A stretch of DNA of 64,000 nucleotides. It comes from Rhodoplanes serenus (GTDB lineage Bacteria; Pseudomonadota; Alphaproteobacteria; Rhizobiales; Xanthobacteraceae). Positions 1 to 7,767 of the stretch are shown piece after piece. The notes under the pieces were generated by a model. The model saw nothing but the letters and a program-made list of their open reading frames with translations, ran no database searches and was not told the DNA's origin. The stretch's first letter is position 1, and the number at the start of each line of letters is the position of its first letter. The stretch is taken from contig CAMDFO010000014.1 in NCBI GenBank assembly GCA_945897515.1, positions 1 to 64,000 of the forward strand, written 5' to 3'. The translations under genes were made by a program, and so were the position numbers.

Positions 1-1895
1 CGGCGGATGGTCATCGGCCCGCCGTAGCCGCCATCATAGTTCTTCGGCGACCACCAGTCCTTGGCCTGCGCGTAGCGCGTGTCGCCCATCGGCGGCAGGG
101 TGAGCGGCGAATCCGATACCAGCGTGTTGGGTTGCAGCCCGGCGCTGAGCGCGGCGAGATAGGTCAGCGGCTTGAGCGACGAGCCCGGCTGGCGGCGCGT
201 CTGGGTCGTGCGGTTGAGCTGGCTCAGCGGAAACGAGAAGCCGCCGACCATGGCGAGGATGCGCCCGGTCGCATTCTCCAGCACGACGGCTGCGCCCTGC
301 ACCGTCGGGCGCGAGCGCATGTCGACGCGCACGCTTTCGTGGAACTTGCCGTCCTTGGCCTTGGTCTTGGTCTCGACCACGCTGACGTAGATCACGTCGT
401 TCACCGCCAGCAGGCGCCGCGCCTCGGCGGACGAGGTGCTGAGCGGCAGCACGCGCCCGTCGGTCAGGCCGACGCGGATCGAGTCGAAGCCCTTCATCGG
501 GACCTTCTCGACCACGACCGCCGGATTCCAATGCACGTCGTAAAGCGGCAGCCGCACCGCTTCGAGCGCCTGCTGCCAGGCCGGCTTGCCTTGCTGCGCC
601 GCCGGGTTCCCCTGCAACCGTTTGATCGCGTCGGCGAGATTGGCCTCCGGACCTTGATATGACCCGGTCCGCCGGACGCTCTGCTCGTAGCGCGCCAGCC
701 CGTTCTGCAGCGCGGTTTCCGCCGCCCGCTGCAACTGCGGATGGATGGTGGAACGCACCGAATAGGAGGTCGCCGTGAGGCTGCCGATGCCGGGGATGGT
801 GTTGGCCTCGCGGCGCAGGTGGTCGACCAGATGGAAGCCGCTGGTGCGGCGCGGCCGGTCCAACGCGGCCAGCGCCATCGGGTTGGCGGTCGCCGCCTTC
901 ATCTGCTCGTCGTCGATCGCGCCGTCCTCGCGCATGCGGTCGAGCACATAGGCGAGCCGCTCGTGGGCGCGCGCGCGATGCCGGTCGGGGTTGTAGAAGT
1001 TCGGGCCCTTGGTCAGGCCGGCCAGGAACGCGCCCTCGGCCAGCGTGAGGTCCTTGGCGCTTTTGCGGAAATAGCTCTTCGCCGCCATCTCGATGCCCCA
1101 CGACGAGCGGCCGAGGAAGATGGCGTTGAGATAGACCTCCAGGATCTCCGGCTTGCTGATGGTCTGCTCGACGCGCGACGCCACCAGGATCTCGCGGATC
1201 TTGCGCTCGTAGGTCAGGTCGTCGCCGACCAGGAGGTTCTTCGCGACCTGCTGGGTGATGGTCGAGCCGCCCTGGCGCTTCTTCGGATCGGCCAGCGTGT
1301 TGATGAACGCGCGAATCACGCTGCGCTCGTCGACGCCCTTGTGCTCGTAGAACCGCTTGTCCTCGGCCGCGATGAAGGCCTGCTGGACGTGCTTGGGAAT
1401 TTCCGACAGCGGCACCGAAATGCGCCGGTTGTCCGGCTCGAACAGCTCGGCGTAGCGCGACCCCTTGATGTCGAGCACGGTGGAGAGGCCGGGAAGCTTC
1501 AGGTCCTTGAGCCGGTTGTGGTCCGGCAGATTGGCGGCGGTCCGGTTGTAATAGGCGATGACCTCGCCGATATCGACGGCGCCGTTGGCGATCGTCTCGC
1601 GCTTGCAGATCTGCCGGTAGGCCAGGTGCAGGTCGGAAAACTTCAATCCGCGGAAGCCCTGGACCTCGTCGGCGTTGGCCCGGGTGTCGATCATCACGGT
1701 CTCGATCAGGTCGTCGAGGTCGAGATTGTCGATGTCGAAGGCTTTTTTGATGTTGGCGCAGCCGTCGCCCAGGATCTGGACGACCTTGGCCTGATCGGCC
1801 ACCGGATCGAATTCGGTTTTCACGGCGTCCGGGCGAGCCATGACCTGGCTCAGCGCAAGGGCCGTAGCAAAAACCTTGACGAGGATGGCTTCCAT
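1..1895 (-). CDS. Penicillin-binding protein 1A-type transglycosylase/transpeptidase, C-terminus cut by window edge
   Basis: Bifunctional class A PBP that polymerises glycan strands and cross-links peptides in the periplasm. From an ATG at 1895 the frame stays open to base 1, giving about 631 residues. The GT51 domain shows the catalytic Glu178 in AAEDKRFYEHKG and the QGGSTITQQ motif near residue 205. The transpeptidase domain shows the SxxK box as S572-S-L-K575 (in RQPGSSLKPLTYL), and the last codons encode PKNYDGGYGGPMTIR, typical of the stretch before the SxN motif. The SxN and KTG motifs lie outside the window. The ~170 residues before GT51 begin with a short hydrophobic stretch (residues 1-20) followed by a soluble acidic region rather than a short cytoplasmic tail plus long anchor. 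The assignment is secure; the exact paralogue is not. Confidence 0.93.
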   Translation of the reverse strand, partial: MEAILVKVFATALALSQVMARPDAVKTEFDPVADQAKVVQILGDGCANIKKAFDIDNLDLDDLIETVMIDTRANADEVQGFRGLKFSDLHLAYRQICKRETIANGAVDIGEVIAYYNRTAANLPDHNRLKDLKLPGLSTVLDIKGSRYAELFEPDNRRISVPLSEIPKHVQQAFIAAEDKRFYEHKGVDERSVIRAFINTLADPKKRQGGSTITQQVAKNLLVGDDLTYERKIREILVASRVEQTISKPEILEVYLNAIFLGRSSWGIEMAAKSYFRKSAKDLTLAEGAFLAGLTKGPNFYNPDRHRARAHERLAYVLDRMREDGAIDDEQMKAATANPMALAALDRPRRTSGFHLVDHLRREANTIPGIGSLTATSYSVRSTIHPQLQRAAETALQNGLARYEQSVRRTGSYQGPEANLADAIKRLQGNPAAQQGKPAWQQALEAVRLPLYDVHWNPAVVVEKVPMKGFDSIRVGLTDGRVLPLSTSSAEARRLLAVNDVIYVSVVETKTKAKDGKFHESVRVDMRSRPTVQGAAVVLENATGRILAMVGGFSFPLSQLNRTTQTRRQPGSSLKPLTYLAALSAGLQPNTLVSDSPLTLPPMGDTRYAQAKDWWSPKNYDGGYGGPMTIR

Positions 1896-2073
1896 CGACG
1901 CGGGACTGACGTTAGAGGGCGGCCTCCCCCTGAGGCCGAGACTATACAAGAACGCCGGTCCAGGGAGTCGGTTTTATGGCAGGGGCGAATTATTTTTTGC
2001 TTACCGGTGCGTGCAGATTTATCTTTCACGTTCAATGCGTTATTTGAAGCCTAAGCAAATCGGGGAGGCAAGG

Positions 2074-3282
2074 ATGACTGGCAACGGACGCGACGGCCTG
2101 AGCGGGCGGCTGCAGACGCCGATTTCGACCGCCGAGCTCAATCGCCGCTGGAAGGCGGTCCGCGCCGCCATGGCGCGCGAGAAGATCGACGTTCTGCTGA
2201 TGCAGAACAACAACGATCACATGGGCGGCTACGTCAAATACTTCACCGACATGCCGGCGACCAACGGCTACCCCCAGACCGTGGTGTTCCCGCGCGACGA
2301 CGAGATGACCGTGGTGCAGCAGGGCCCGTTCGGCGGCGACGCCCGCCCGCCGGCCGACATCTGGCGCGGCGTCAAGCGCCTGCTCACCACGCCGAGCTAC
2401 GCGTCGACGCACTACACCCAGTATTACGATCCCGAGCTCGCCGCCAAGGCGCTCGCGCCGTTCGCCAAGGCGACCATCGGCTTCGTCGGCATCTATCAGA
2501 TGTCGTTCGCGATGGGCGACTTCATCATGAAGAAATTCCCCGGCGCGCGTTACGTCGACGCCAGCGAGCTGGTCGACCGCATCAAGGTGATCAAGAGCCC
2601 GGAGGAGCTGGAGCTGGTGAAGCGCTGCGCGATCATGCAGGATGGCGCGATGAAGGCGGCGTTCGACGCCGTCAAGCCGGGCATGCGCGACACCGAGGTT
2701 GCCGCCGTCGCCGTGCACTACAGCCAGGACCACGGCAGCGAGAACGGCATCTATCTCTGCGCCTCGGCGCCGCTCGGCACGCCGGCGAAGTTCGGCCAGC
2801 GCCACATGCAGAACCGCACCATCCAGAAGGGCGACCAGGTCGCGCTGCTGGTGGAAGACTCCGGTCCCGGCGGCATGTTCACCGAGCTGGGCCGCTCCTG
2901 CGTGGTCGGCGTCAAGGTCCCGCAGCAGATGAAGGACGAGCTGGATTTCTGCATCGCGTCGCGCAAGCTCACGCTCGACATGCTCAAGCCCGGCACGCCG
3001 TGCAAGGACATCTGGGAGGCGTTCAACGACTTCATGCGCAAGAACGGCCGGCCCGAGGAGGCGCGGCTGTATTGCCACGGCCAGGGCTACGACCTGGTGG
3101 AGCGCCCGCTGATCCGCAACGACGAGCCGTGGACCATCGAGAAGAACATGAACATCGTCGTGCATCCGACCTACGCGCACGCCGGCTACCTCAACTGGCT
3201 GTGCGACAACTACATCATCGGCGGCAACGGCCCGGGCGACCGCATTCATTATTTCCCCGAGGTGGTGGTCGAGGCGGGTTAG
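2074..3282 (+). CDS. M24-family (creatinase/aminopeptidase P-like) protein with altered metal ligands
   Basis: 402 residues starting at an ATG 7 bases after GGGGAGG; a longer in-frame extension to 1840 runs into the divergent PBP gene and was rejected. An N-terminal creatinase-like domain (about 15-165) precedes a pita-bread M24 domain (about 170-400), with the family phrases VKPGMRDTEVAA, YCHGQGYDLVERP and NIVVHPTYA. The five canonical metal ligands (D, D, H, E, E) read here as D262, E271, H335, H364 and D378, by my own alignment. M24 members include metal peptidases and the metal-free creatinase, so the reaction could be hydrolysis of an X-Pro dipeptide or of a small C-N substrate. The next gene on the same strand is a 2-hydroxyacid dehydrogenase. 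The fold is well supported, the substrate is not. Confidence 0.85.
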   Translation: MTGNGRDGLSGRLQTPISTAELNRRWKAVRAAMAREKIDVLLMQNNNDHMGGYVKYFTDMPATNGYPQTVVFPRDDEMTVVQQGPFGGDARPPADIWRGVKRLLTTPSYASTHYTQYYDPELAAKALAPFAKATIGFVGIYQMSFAMGDFIMKKFPGARYVDASELVDRIKVIKSPEELELVKRCAIMQDGAMKAAFDAVKPGMRDTEVAAVAVHYSQDHGSENGIYLCASAPLGTPAKFGQRHMQNRTIQKGDQVALLVEDSGPGGMFTELGRSCVVGVKVPQQMKDELDFCIASRKLTLDMLKPGTPCKDIWEAFNDFMRKNGRPEEARLYCHGQGYDLVERPLIRNDEPWTIEKNMNIVVHPTYAHAGYLNWLCDNYIIGGNGPGDRIHYFPEVVVEAG

Positions 3283-3294
3283 AAACCCACGCTG

Positions 3295-3400
3295 TCATTC
3301 CGGGGCGCGCCGAAAGGCGCGAACCCGGAATCCAGATCAGCTTTCCGAACCTTCGTCTGGATTCCGGGTTCGCTCGCTTTGCGAGCGCCCCGGAATGACG
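3295..3400. repeat. Dispersed palindromic repeat, class A copy 1
   Basis: About 105 bp of imperfect inverted repeat: it opens with TCATTCCGG and closes with CCGGAATGACG, and the inner arms are GGAATCCAGA and TCTGGATTCC. A second copy with the same arms lies at 29975-30079. It fills the space between the M24 gene and the dehydrogenase and includes the ATG at 3395, which argues against that ATG being the dehydrogenase start. Confidence 0.8.
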
Positions 3401-3418
3401 AACTCGAACGATAGCCCC

Positions 3419-4372
3419 ATGAACCTCCTCATCTTCCTCACCCACCCCGAGCCCACCCGCTCCGGCTACGAGAAATACCTCGCCCCCCGCCATCCCGAGC
3501 TCGCCATCAAGACCTGCGGCACCCGCGACGATGCGCTGAAGCACGCCGCCTGGGCCGACATCATCATGTGCTTCGGCCCGCAGGCGAAGGCCGACTTCTT
3601 CCGCGATCTGCCGAAGCTGAAATGGGTGCACTCGCTCGGCACCGGCACCGACGGCATCACCGATTCCCCGCATCTCGGGCATGACGTCGTCGTCACCGCG
3701 ACCCGCGGCATCCACGGCGTGCCGATGTCCGAGATGGCGTTCCTGATGATGCTGGCGTTCAACCGCGACTTCCGCCGCATCGAGCGCCAGCGCGCCGAGC
3801 AGAAGTGGGAGCGCTTCCCCGGCACGCTGCTCGATCAAAAAACCGTCGGCATTCTGGGTCTCGGCGCGATCGCCGAGGACATGGCGCCGCGCTTCAAGGC
3901 GTTCGGCATGCGCGTGGTCGGAATTTCCCGGACCGTGCGCCCGATTCCGGGCTTCGACAAAATCTACAGCCGCGCCGACATCGTGCAGGCGGCGGCCGAG
4001 CTCGACTATTTCGTGCTGCTGCTGCCGCTCGAAGACGACAGCCGCAACATCGTCAGCGACGCCGTTCTCGACGCCATGAAGCCCACGAGCTACCTGATCA
4101 ACCTGGCGCGCGGCGGCGTACTCGACGAGGCCGCGCTGCTGCGTGCGCTCGAAGGCAACAAGATCGCCGGCGCCGCGCTCGACGCGCTGGCCAAGGAGCC
4201 GCTGCCGGCGGACAATCCGCTATGGAAATTGCCGAACGTGATTATCACGCCGCACATCGGCGGCTTCTGCGACACCTATGTGCGAGACGCGGCGCAGCAA
4301 TTCGAGCAGAGCCTGGCGGAGTTTGTCGCGGGCCGGCCGGAGAAGATGCTGCACCGGGAGAAGCTGGCGTAA
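3419..4372 (+). CDS. D-2-hydroxyacid dehydrogenase
   Basis: 317-residue cytoplasmic NAD(P)H-dependent oxidoreductase interconverting 2-oxo acids and D-2-hydroxy acids. The Rossmann motif is G147-L-G-A-I-A152. The catalytic triad is R231 (NLARGGVLDE), E260 (ALAKEPLP) and H279 (TPHIGG), as in the phosphoglycerate/hydroxyisocaproate dehydrogenase family. I chose the ATG at 3419 (MNLLIFLTHPEP) because the alternative at 3395 is part of a palindromic repeat. The family is certain, the physiological 2-oxo acid is unknown. The preceding M24 protein may supply an amino or oxo acid precursor, but the repeat between them leaves co-transcription uncertain. Confidence 0.92.
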   Translation: MNLLIFLTHPEPTRSGYEKYLAPRHPELAIKTCGTRDDALKHAAWADIIMCFGPQAKADFFRDLPKLKWVHSLGTGTDGITDSPHLGHDVVVTATRGIHGVPMSEMAFLMMLAFNRDFRRIERQRAEQKWERFPGTLLDQKTVGILGLGAIAEDMAPRFKAFGMRVVGISRTVRPIPGFDKIYSRADIVQAAAELDYFVLLLPLEDDSRNIVSDAVLDAMKPTSYLINLARGGVLDEAALLRALEGNKIAGAALDALAKEPLPADNPLWKLPNVIITPHIGGFCDTYVRDAAQQFEQSLAEFVAGRPEKMLHREKLA

Positions 4373-4388
4373 CGCACCACTCTCTCCA

Positions 4389-4471
4389 CGTCATGGCCGG
4401 GTTTGACCCGGCCATCCACGACTTGCTTTCGTGCCAAGACGTGGATGCCCGGCACAAGGCCGGGCATGACG
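4389..4471. repeat. Palindromic intergenic repeat, class D
   Basis: Begins CGTCATGGCCGGGTTTGACC and ends CCGGGCATGACG; inner arms GGCCATCCACGACTTG and CAAGACGTGGATGCCC pair imperfectly. Downstream of the convergent end of the dehydrogenase. One copy in this window; similar in design to the other CGTCATGCC...GGCATGACG palindromes here. Confidence 0.7.
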
Positions 4472-4490
4472 ATGTCGCGCCATTGATCGC

Positions 4491-4520
4491 GTGGGCACGG
4501 CGCTACGCGCCTTTGCCCAC
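4491..4520. repeat. Short near-perfect inverted repeat (GTGGGCA...TGCCCAC)
   Basis: Outer arms GTGGGCA (4491-4497) and TGCCCAC (4514-4520) enclose inner arms GGCGC/GCGCC around TAC. The DNA around it up to about 4630 shows no convincing gene. Confidence 0.55.
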
Positions 4521-4636
4521 CCTACGCTTGCTGATCGCTGGCGCGTGGCGCGTTCTTTCGCTTTCGCCTCAATGGTTCCGTATACGCAGAAAAATACACC
4601 GCTTGCTAACGGGCGCAGAAGGCGCACGGTCGCGAC

Positions 4637-4801
4637 GTGGATGAGCCAACCGCTTCGTGCCCCAACTGCCAAAAACCGATGGTGTTGACCCGCACGGTCT
4701 ATGACGATTCGCGAAAGCCGACACAGCACGCCTTCGAATGCCGCAGTTGTCGTGTCGGCGTGACTGAGGCTGCGAAGCGCGATCCCAAATCCACGCAATA
4801 A
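4637..4801 (+). CDS. Small zinc-ribbon-like hypothetical protein
   Basis: 54 residues from a GTG start (VDEPTASCPNCQKPMVLTR...). Two CxxC pairs, CPNC near residue 8 and CRSC near residue 35, are spaced like a small rubredoxin-type zinc knuckle, and the C-terminus is basic and hydrophilic. No strong ribosome-binding site precedes the GTG and an in-frame TAA lies only ten codons upstream, so this is the only start that fits. Function unknown; nucleic-acid or metal binding is a guess from the CxxC pairs. The coding call rests on the motif pattern alone. Confidence 0.5.
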   Translation: MDEPTASCPNCQKPMVLTRTVYDDSRKPTQHAFECRSCRVGVTEAAKRDPKSTQ

Positions 4802-4945
4802 GGGCTGGCGCGTGCCCGCCTTTGTTCAGTGGTCGGGAACCGGATGCGCAAGGGGCATTCGATAAAAGATCGCACTGGCAATGCCGGCTTCGATAGCCAC
4901 CTGCGTTGGGTCGACAGTTGAACTCATACGATGAGGAGATTTCCA

Positions 4946-5125
4946 ATGAGCAATCAGAACCAAAGCGATAAGAAGCCCGAGCAGCAGAACCAGGGCGGCA
5001 CGGATCAGAAGCCGGGCCAGCAGCAGGGTGGCCAGGATCAGAAGTCCGGCCAGCAGACTCAGAACCCGGGCCAGCCTGGCCAGCAGGGCGACAAGACCGA
5101 CAAGCCGAGCGAGCAGGCCAAGTAG
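4946..5125 (+). CDS. Small low-complexity Gln/Gly/Lys-rich hydrophilic protein
   Basis: 59 residues starting at an ATG behind GAGGAG, almost entirely Q, G, K, D, P, N and S, with repeated units such as QQGGQDQK and QPGQQGDK. No hydrophobic core, signal peptide or cysteine, so it should be intrinsically disordered. A good terminator hairpin follows 30 bases after the stop, which supports a real short transcript. Disordered Q/G/K-rich small proteins in soil proteobacteria are often stress- or desiccation-related, but nothing here shows that. Confidence 0.65.
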   Translation: MSNQNQSDKKPEQQNQGGTDQKPGQQQGGQDQKSGQQTQNPGQPGQQGDKTDKPSEQAK

Positions 5126-5152
5126 GCCTCGTCTCTGATTTGTTGAGTTAGG

Positions 5153-5182
5153 AAAACCCGGCATTCGTGCCGGGTTTTTCTT
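5153..5182. terminator. Rho-independent terminator, probably bidirectional
   Basis: An 11-bp perfect stem, AAAACCCGGCA with TGCCGGGTTTT, around a TTCG tetraloop, with T-runs on both strands. It lies between the Q-rich small gene and a convergent small gene and can serve both. Confidence 0.9.
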
Positions 5183-5457
5183 TAGTGGAATGTGCCGGGC
5201 GACGGATAAGCGGTCGGAGACGCCCGCTGCGCAATTTCGTTCAACCGCAGAAAGCCGGCCATCAGCATCATGATGACTTCGGCGCGCTCTTTCTCGGGAA
5301 GCGCCGGGGTGGCGATCGCAATCCAGTCTCGCAACGCCTCGTGCGAACCAGTCTCATGAAAGCGCTTCGCCATTTCCAGGAAGAGCGAAATCGCCTCCTG
5401 TCCGCCGTGGCCAAGAACAGCAAGGTCGTTGAGCAACAAATCCTCTGAAATCTTCAT
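5182..5457 (-). CDS. Conserved-looking small helical protein of unknown function
   Basis: 91 residues from an ATG at 5457 (MKISEDLLLNDLAVLGHG...). A TTG at 5514 would add 19 residues but has poorer composition. The sequence reads as a helical, soluble protein: LLLNDLAVLGHGGQEAISLF, then EKERAEVIMMLMAGFLRL near the C-terminus. No family recognised. Its stop abuts the shared terminator. Upstream on the same strand is the TcmP/DUF5131 unit, separated by about 125 bases, so it could belong to the same inserted segment. Low-to-moderate confidence that it is expressed. Confidence 0.5.
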   Translation of the reverse strand: MKISEDLLLNDLAVLGHGGQEAISLFLEMAKRFHETGSHEALRDWIAIATPALPEKERAEVIMMLMAGFLRLNEIAQRASPTAYPSPGTFH

Positions 5458-5581
5458 GCGACTCAACGCGCGCACGGCGTTTACGTTCCATTCTGAACGA
5501 CACGGCAGGGGCAAGGCATTCGCCAGGACGGAAAGAACAACAGTATCAGTGGCGAGCGGTGAGCGCGACGTAAGGTTATCG

Positions 5582-6475
5582 CTAAATACGTTCGCCTTTG
5601 CTCAAGATATGTTCCGCGCCGTCCAGTCCTTTCGGATGCGGCCCAGCCCATATCAAATAATACAGCGGATTGCCTCGGGTGTTCTTGATCAGCCGTGCGG
5701 TCGATACATGGCCAAAGCTATCCCGAAGTCGGCCTCGGTACCACTCGAGCAGCCTTGCCCCGGAGTCATCTACTTTGCTTACGATCGGACCAAATAAGTC
5801 ATCGGTTTTCTCGTAGGCGAGTTCGCGCCATTCCCCTGAGCCGAAGAAATTGTTCAGAGAAATTTGCCAGCCAGGTGGAATTTCGCCTGACTTCGTCAGC
5901 ATGCGCTGGATCGCCATTCCAAGCGGAAAATTTATGATGACTTCAATTACTCCAGTGCTGGCGAGTGCGGCAACGGTTGACCATGGCACCTGCATTCCAA
6001 AGGGATCGAGGAAGACTACAGCGCGGTGACGCTTCCAATCGGTCCTGCTTTCTAGCCATTCCTTTATTTGAGCGTTGGCGTCGCCCTCTCGCACAAAGAT
6101 ATTTCGAGTTGCTCCATACGCGACTTTGAGGCCGTTGAGTTCGGCTATGCGTTGTGGGTCTCGATCAACAAAAATGTAGGAAGAAAAAGGATTCGATATT
6201 TCGAGAGCAATTCGCGGCGATCCTTTTAAAAACTCGATTTCAGCGATGTCCGATTCGGCGTCCTGGTCAAATAAGCCTGGACCATCAGGGAACAGTTCCT
6301 TTGTCCGGATGCGAGACAAACCTGGTCCCGCAAAAGCATCCACATAAATGGTACTTTGTAACCAATGCCTCTGATTTTTTAGAACGGTCGTGTAAAAATT
6401 CAAATATTGTTCGAGTGCTTCAAGCTTTTCCTTTGCCCAAGGGCCAACGCTATTGTCTTTGGGCTTTTTCGTCAT
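5582..6475 (-). CDS. tcmP: Three-Cys-motif partner protein TcmP
   Basis: 297 residues. I start at the ATG at 6475 (MTKKPKDNSVGPWAKEKLEA), which overlaps the stop of the upstream gene as ATGA. N-terminal WAKEKLEALEQYL is followed by a methyltransferase-like nucleotide-binding element DAFAGPGLSR near residue 50 and a later FLDPFGMQV that resembles a methylase catalytic strand. This is the known architecture of TcmP, a family named for occurring beside a DUF5131 (Gp37/Gp68) three-Cys-motif protein, exactly as here. Enzymatic activity has not been established to my knowledge; a nucleic-acid modifying role is inferred from the Rossmann-like features. The base composition is clearly more AT-rich than in neighbouring genes, suggesting transfer. 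Confidence 0.85.
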   Translation of the reverse strand: MTKKPKDNSVGPWAKEKLEALEQYLNFYTTVLKNQRHWLQSTIYVDAFAGPGLSRIRTKELFPDGPGLFDQDAESDIAEIEFLKGSPRIALEISNPFSSYIFVDRDPQRIAELNGLKVAYGATRNIFVREGDANAQIKEWLESRTDWKRHRAVVFLDPFGMQVPWSTVAALASTGVIEVIINFPLGMAIQRMLTKSGEIPPGWQISLNNFFGSGEWRELAYEKTDDLFGPIVSKVDDSGARLLEWYRGRLRDSFGHVSTARLIKNTRGNPLYYLIWAGPHPKGLDGAEHILSKGERI

Positions 6476-7227
6476 TCGGCCGCAGCAACGTATATAGGCC
6501 GAACTTCGGGAAATTGACTCCATTCTACGTCATCGAGTTTGCGTCCTCCGGATTTCGGACGTAGGCCGCCCCACTGCTTGAAAAAGAAAGCAACACCGGC
6601 AGCAAGACATTGATCGCGAACTTCGCGGACCCATTCTGCATTCATGGAGCGAGCGCCTGGTCCACTCTCGCCGCCGACGATAACCCAATCAATCCCTGCG
6701 AGTTCAACCCGTCCCATTGGGCCAATCAACGGCTCTATTGATAGAAAGCGGACACCTGCAGGGGCGTCATGCAAATGCTTGATCCTCGATTTCTTGCTTC
6801 CATCTTCGACTGAAACTCCGAACCACATATGAACAGGACCGCTTGCTTCGCCATAGCGACGTCGAAGGTAGTTGCGCATTAGAGATGAGCGCTTTGTTAG
6901 TATCTGAAACGTATGCCAGCGCGCGTTCTCCATGGTGTCGAACACACGGTCGATAAATTGCGTTGGAATTTCTTTGTGAAAAAGATCACTCATAGAATTT
7001 ACGAAGATCATTCGCGGTCGGCGCCAATGCAGAGGCTGCTCAAGCCGTTCCGGCCGCAGCGTCAAATCAAATCCCGTTTCGAATGGATGGCCCGGCGTGT
7101 CGCGAAACCGCTCGGAAAATCGTTCGGCGTAACAATGATCGCAACCTGCGCTGATTTTCGTGCAGCCTGTCACGGGGTTCCACGTGGCGTCTGTCCACTC
7201 GATTGATGTGCTGTCAGCCACGGCCAT
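6472..7227 (-). CDS. DUF5131 / phage Gp37-Gp68 family three-Cys-motif protein
   Basis: 251 residues. The N-terminus carries SIEWTDATWNPVTGCTKI followed by SAGCDHCYAERF: a C-x6-C-x2-C triplet near residues 22, 29 and 32, reminiscent of a radical-SAM iron-sulfur site. Further family hallmarks are RPRMIFVNSMSDLFH, FQILTKRS, WFGVSVED, RFLSIEPLIG and WVIVGGESGPGAR. Such genes are found in phages, plasmids and genomic islands, usually with tcmP, which follows here with a 4-base overlap and is therefore translationally coupled. The biochemical role is unknown. Codon and base composition resemble tcmP rather than the surrounding chromosome. Confidence 0.9.
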   Translation of the reverse strand: MAVADSTSIEWTDATWNPVTGCTKISAGCDHCYAERFSERFRDTPGHPFETGFDLTLRPERLEQPLHWRRPRMIFVNSMSDLFHKEIPTQFIDRVFDTMENARWHTFQILTKRSSLMRNYLRRRYGEASGPVHMWFGVSVEDGSKKSRIKHLHDAPAGVRFLSIEPLIGPMGRVELAGIDWVIVGGESGPGARSMNAEWVREVRDQCLAAGVAFFFKQWGGLRPKSGGRKLDDVEWSQFPEVRPIYVAAAE

Positions 7228-7306
7228 TGCCCATTTTAGAACAAATCAAGAACAGATGCAATTTCATCTTACGCCTCACACGTTAAACGGAGATTCAGAA
7301 CGTCTC

Positions 7307-7335
7307 TTGACTTATTTCCTATTATGGATTATATT
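7307..7335 (+). promoter_or_regulatory. Strong sigma70-like promoter
   Basis: TTGACT (7307-7312), a 17-base spacer, then TATATT (7330-7335). This is unusually close to consensus for the window and sits in an AT-rich patch. Expected transcript start is near 7342, reading rightward into the small ORF at 7369 and the long leader before the gene at 7768. Confidence 0.65.
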
Positions 7336-7368
7336 CCTTTCAACCCCATCCAACCGAGGGACGTTCTC

Positions 7369-7542
7369 ATGAGACGGTCTTTGAACGGGGTGGGGTGCGG
7401 CGTCCTGCGGGCGGGGCTCGTAACCTCGCACTCGGGCGGTTCCGGGCATCAACCGGGCGACACTACGGTCGCTCTGTCAGGTGCTGACTGCATTGGCCCA
7501 GCGCAAATGCCGGGTTCAAGAAGCTTGGCCCGGGACTGTTAA
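7369..7542 (+). CDS. Possible small protein or leader ORF
   Basis: 57 codons from an ATG that follows GAGGGA with an 8-base spacer and lies about 27 bases past the predicted transcript start. The product (MRRSLNGVGCGVLRAG..., ending SRSLARDC) is Gly-, Ser- and Arg-rich with three cysteines and no recognisable domain. Promoter, ribosome-binding site and start are well placed, but the composition also fits a structured RNA or a leader peptide. I recognise no family. Confidence 0.35.
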   Translation: MRRSLNGVGCGVLRAGLVTSHSGGSGHQPGDTTVALSGADCIGPAQMPGSRSLARDC

Positions 7543-7767
7543 ATGCCGCGGTGAAGCGCCGAAAGGCTTGCCGGCCGGCGTCATCGGCTGGCGTCTCGGA
7601 CGCTTCCGAGACAGGTCCGACCGCGAGGCGGGCCGTGGGTGCGGCGCTCCGCACCAGCGCCTGTCGGCGCTTCACCCCCTCGGATTTTTCGAGGGTGAGA
7701 ATTTCCCAAAACCCGGACGCAGCGCGTCGCGAGAACGCGGGATGCTGTCCTCTCACGGAGACCATCG
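7543..7767 (+). other. GC-rich untranslated leader with hairpins, possible structured RNA
   Basis: Between the small ORF and the gene at 7768 there is no convincing gene. The stretch holds several self-complementary segments, for example GCGCCGAAAGGC (7556-7567) and CCCCCTCGGATTTTTCGAGGG around 7675-7697. It lies downstream of a near-consensus promoter. It could be a long 5' leader, an independent small RNA, or decayed sequence. Confidence 0.35.

Noticed and set aside
741-2054. Long plus-strand reading frame (about 437 codons)
   Set aside because: It lies antisense to the PBP gene, which has clear GT51 and SxxK motifs; the plus-strand product is Arg/Val/Asp-rich with no domain, as expected of an antisense frame in GC-rich DNA.
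3395-3418. Upstream ATG for the hydroxyacid dehydrogenase
   Set aside because: It is the right arm of a dispersed palindrome and would add eight atypical residues.
4802-4930. Coding potential before the Q-rich small gene
   Set aside because: No frame with a plausible start and motif; probably promoter or leader only.
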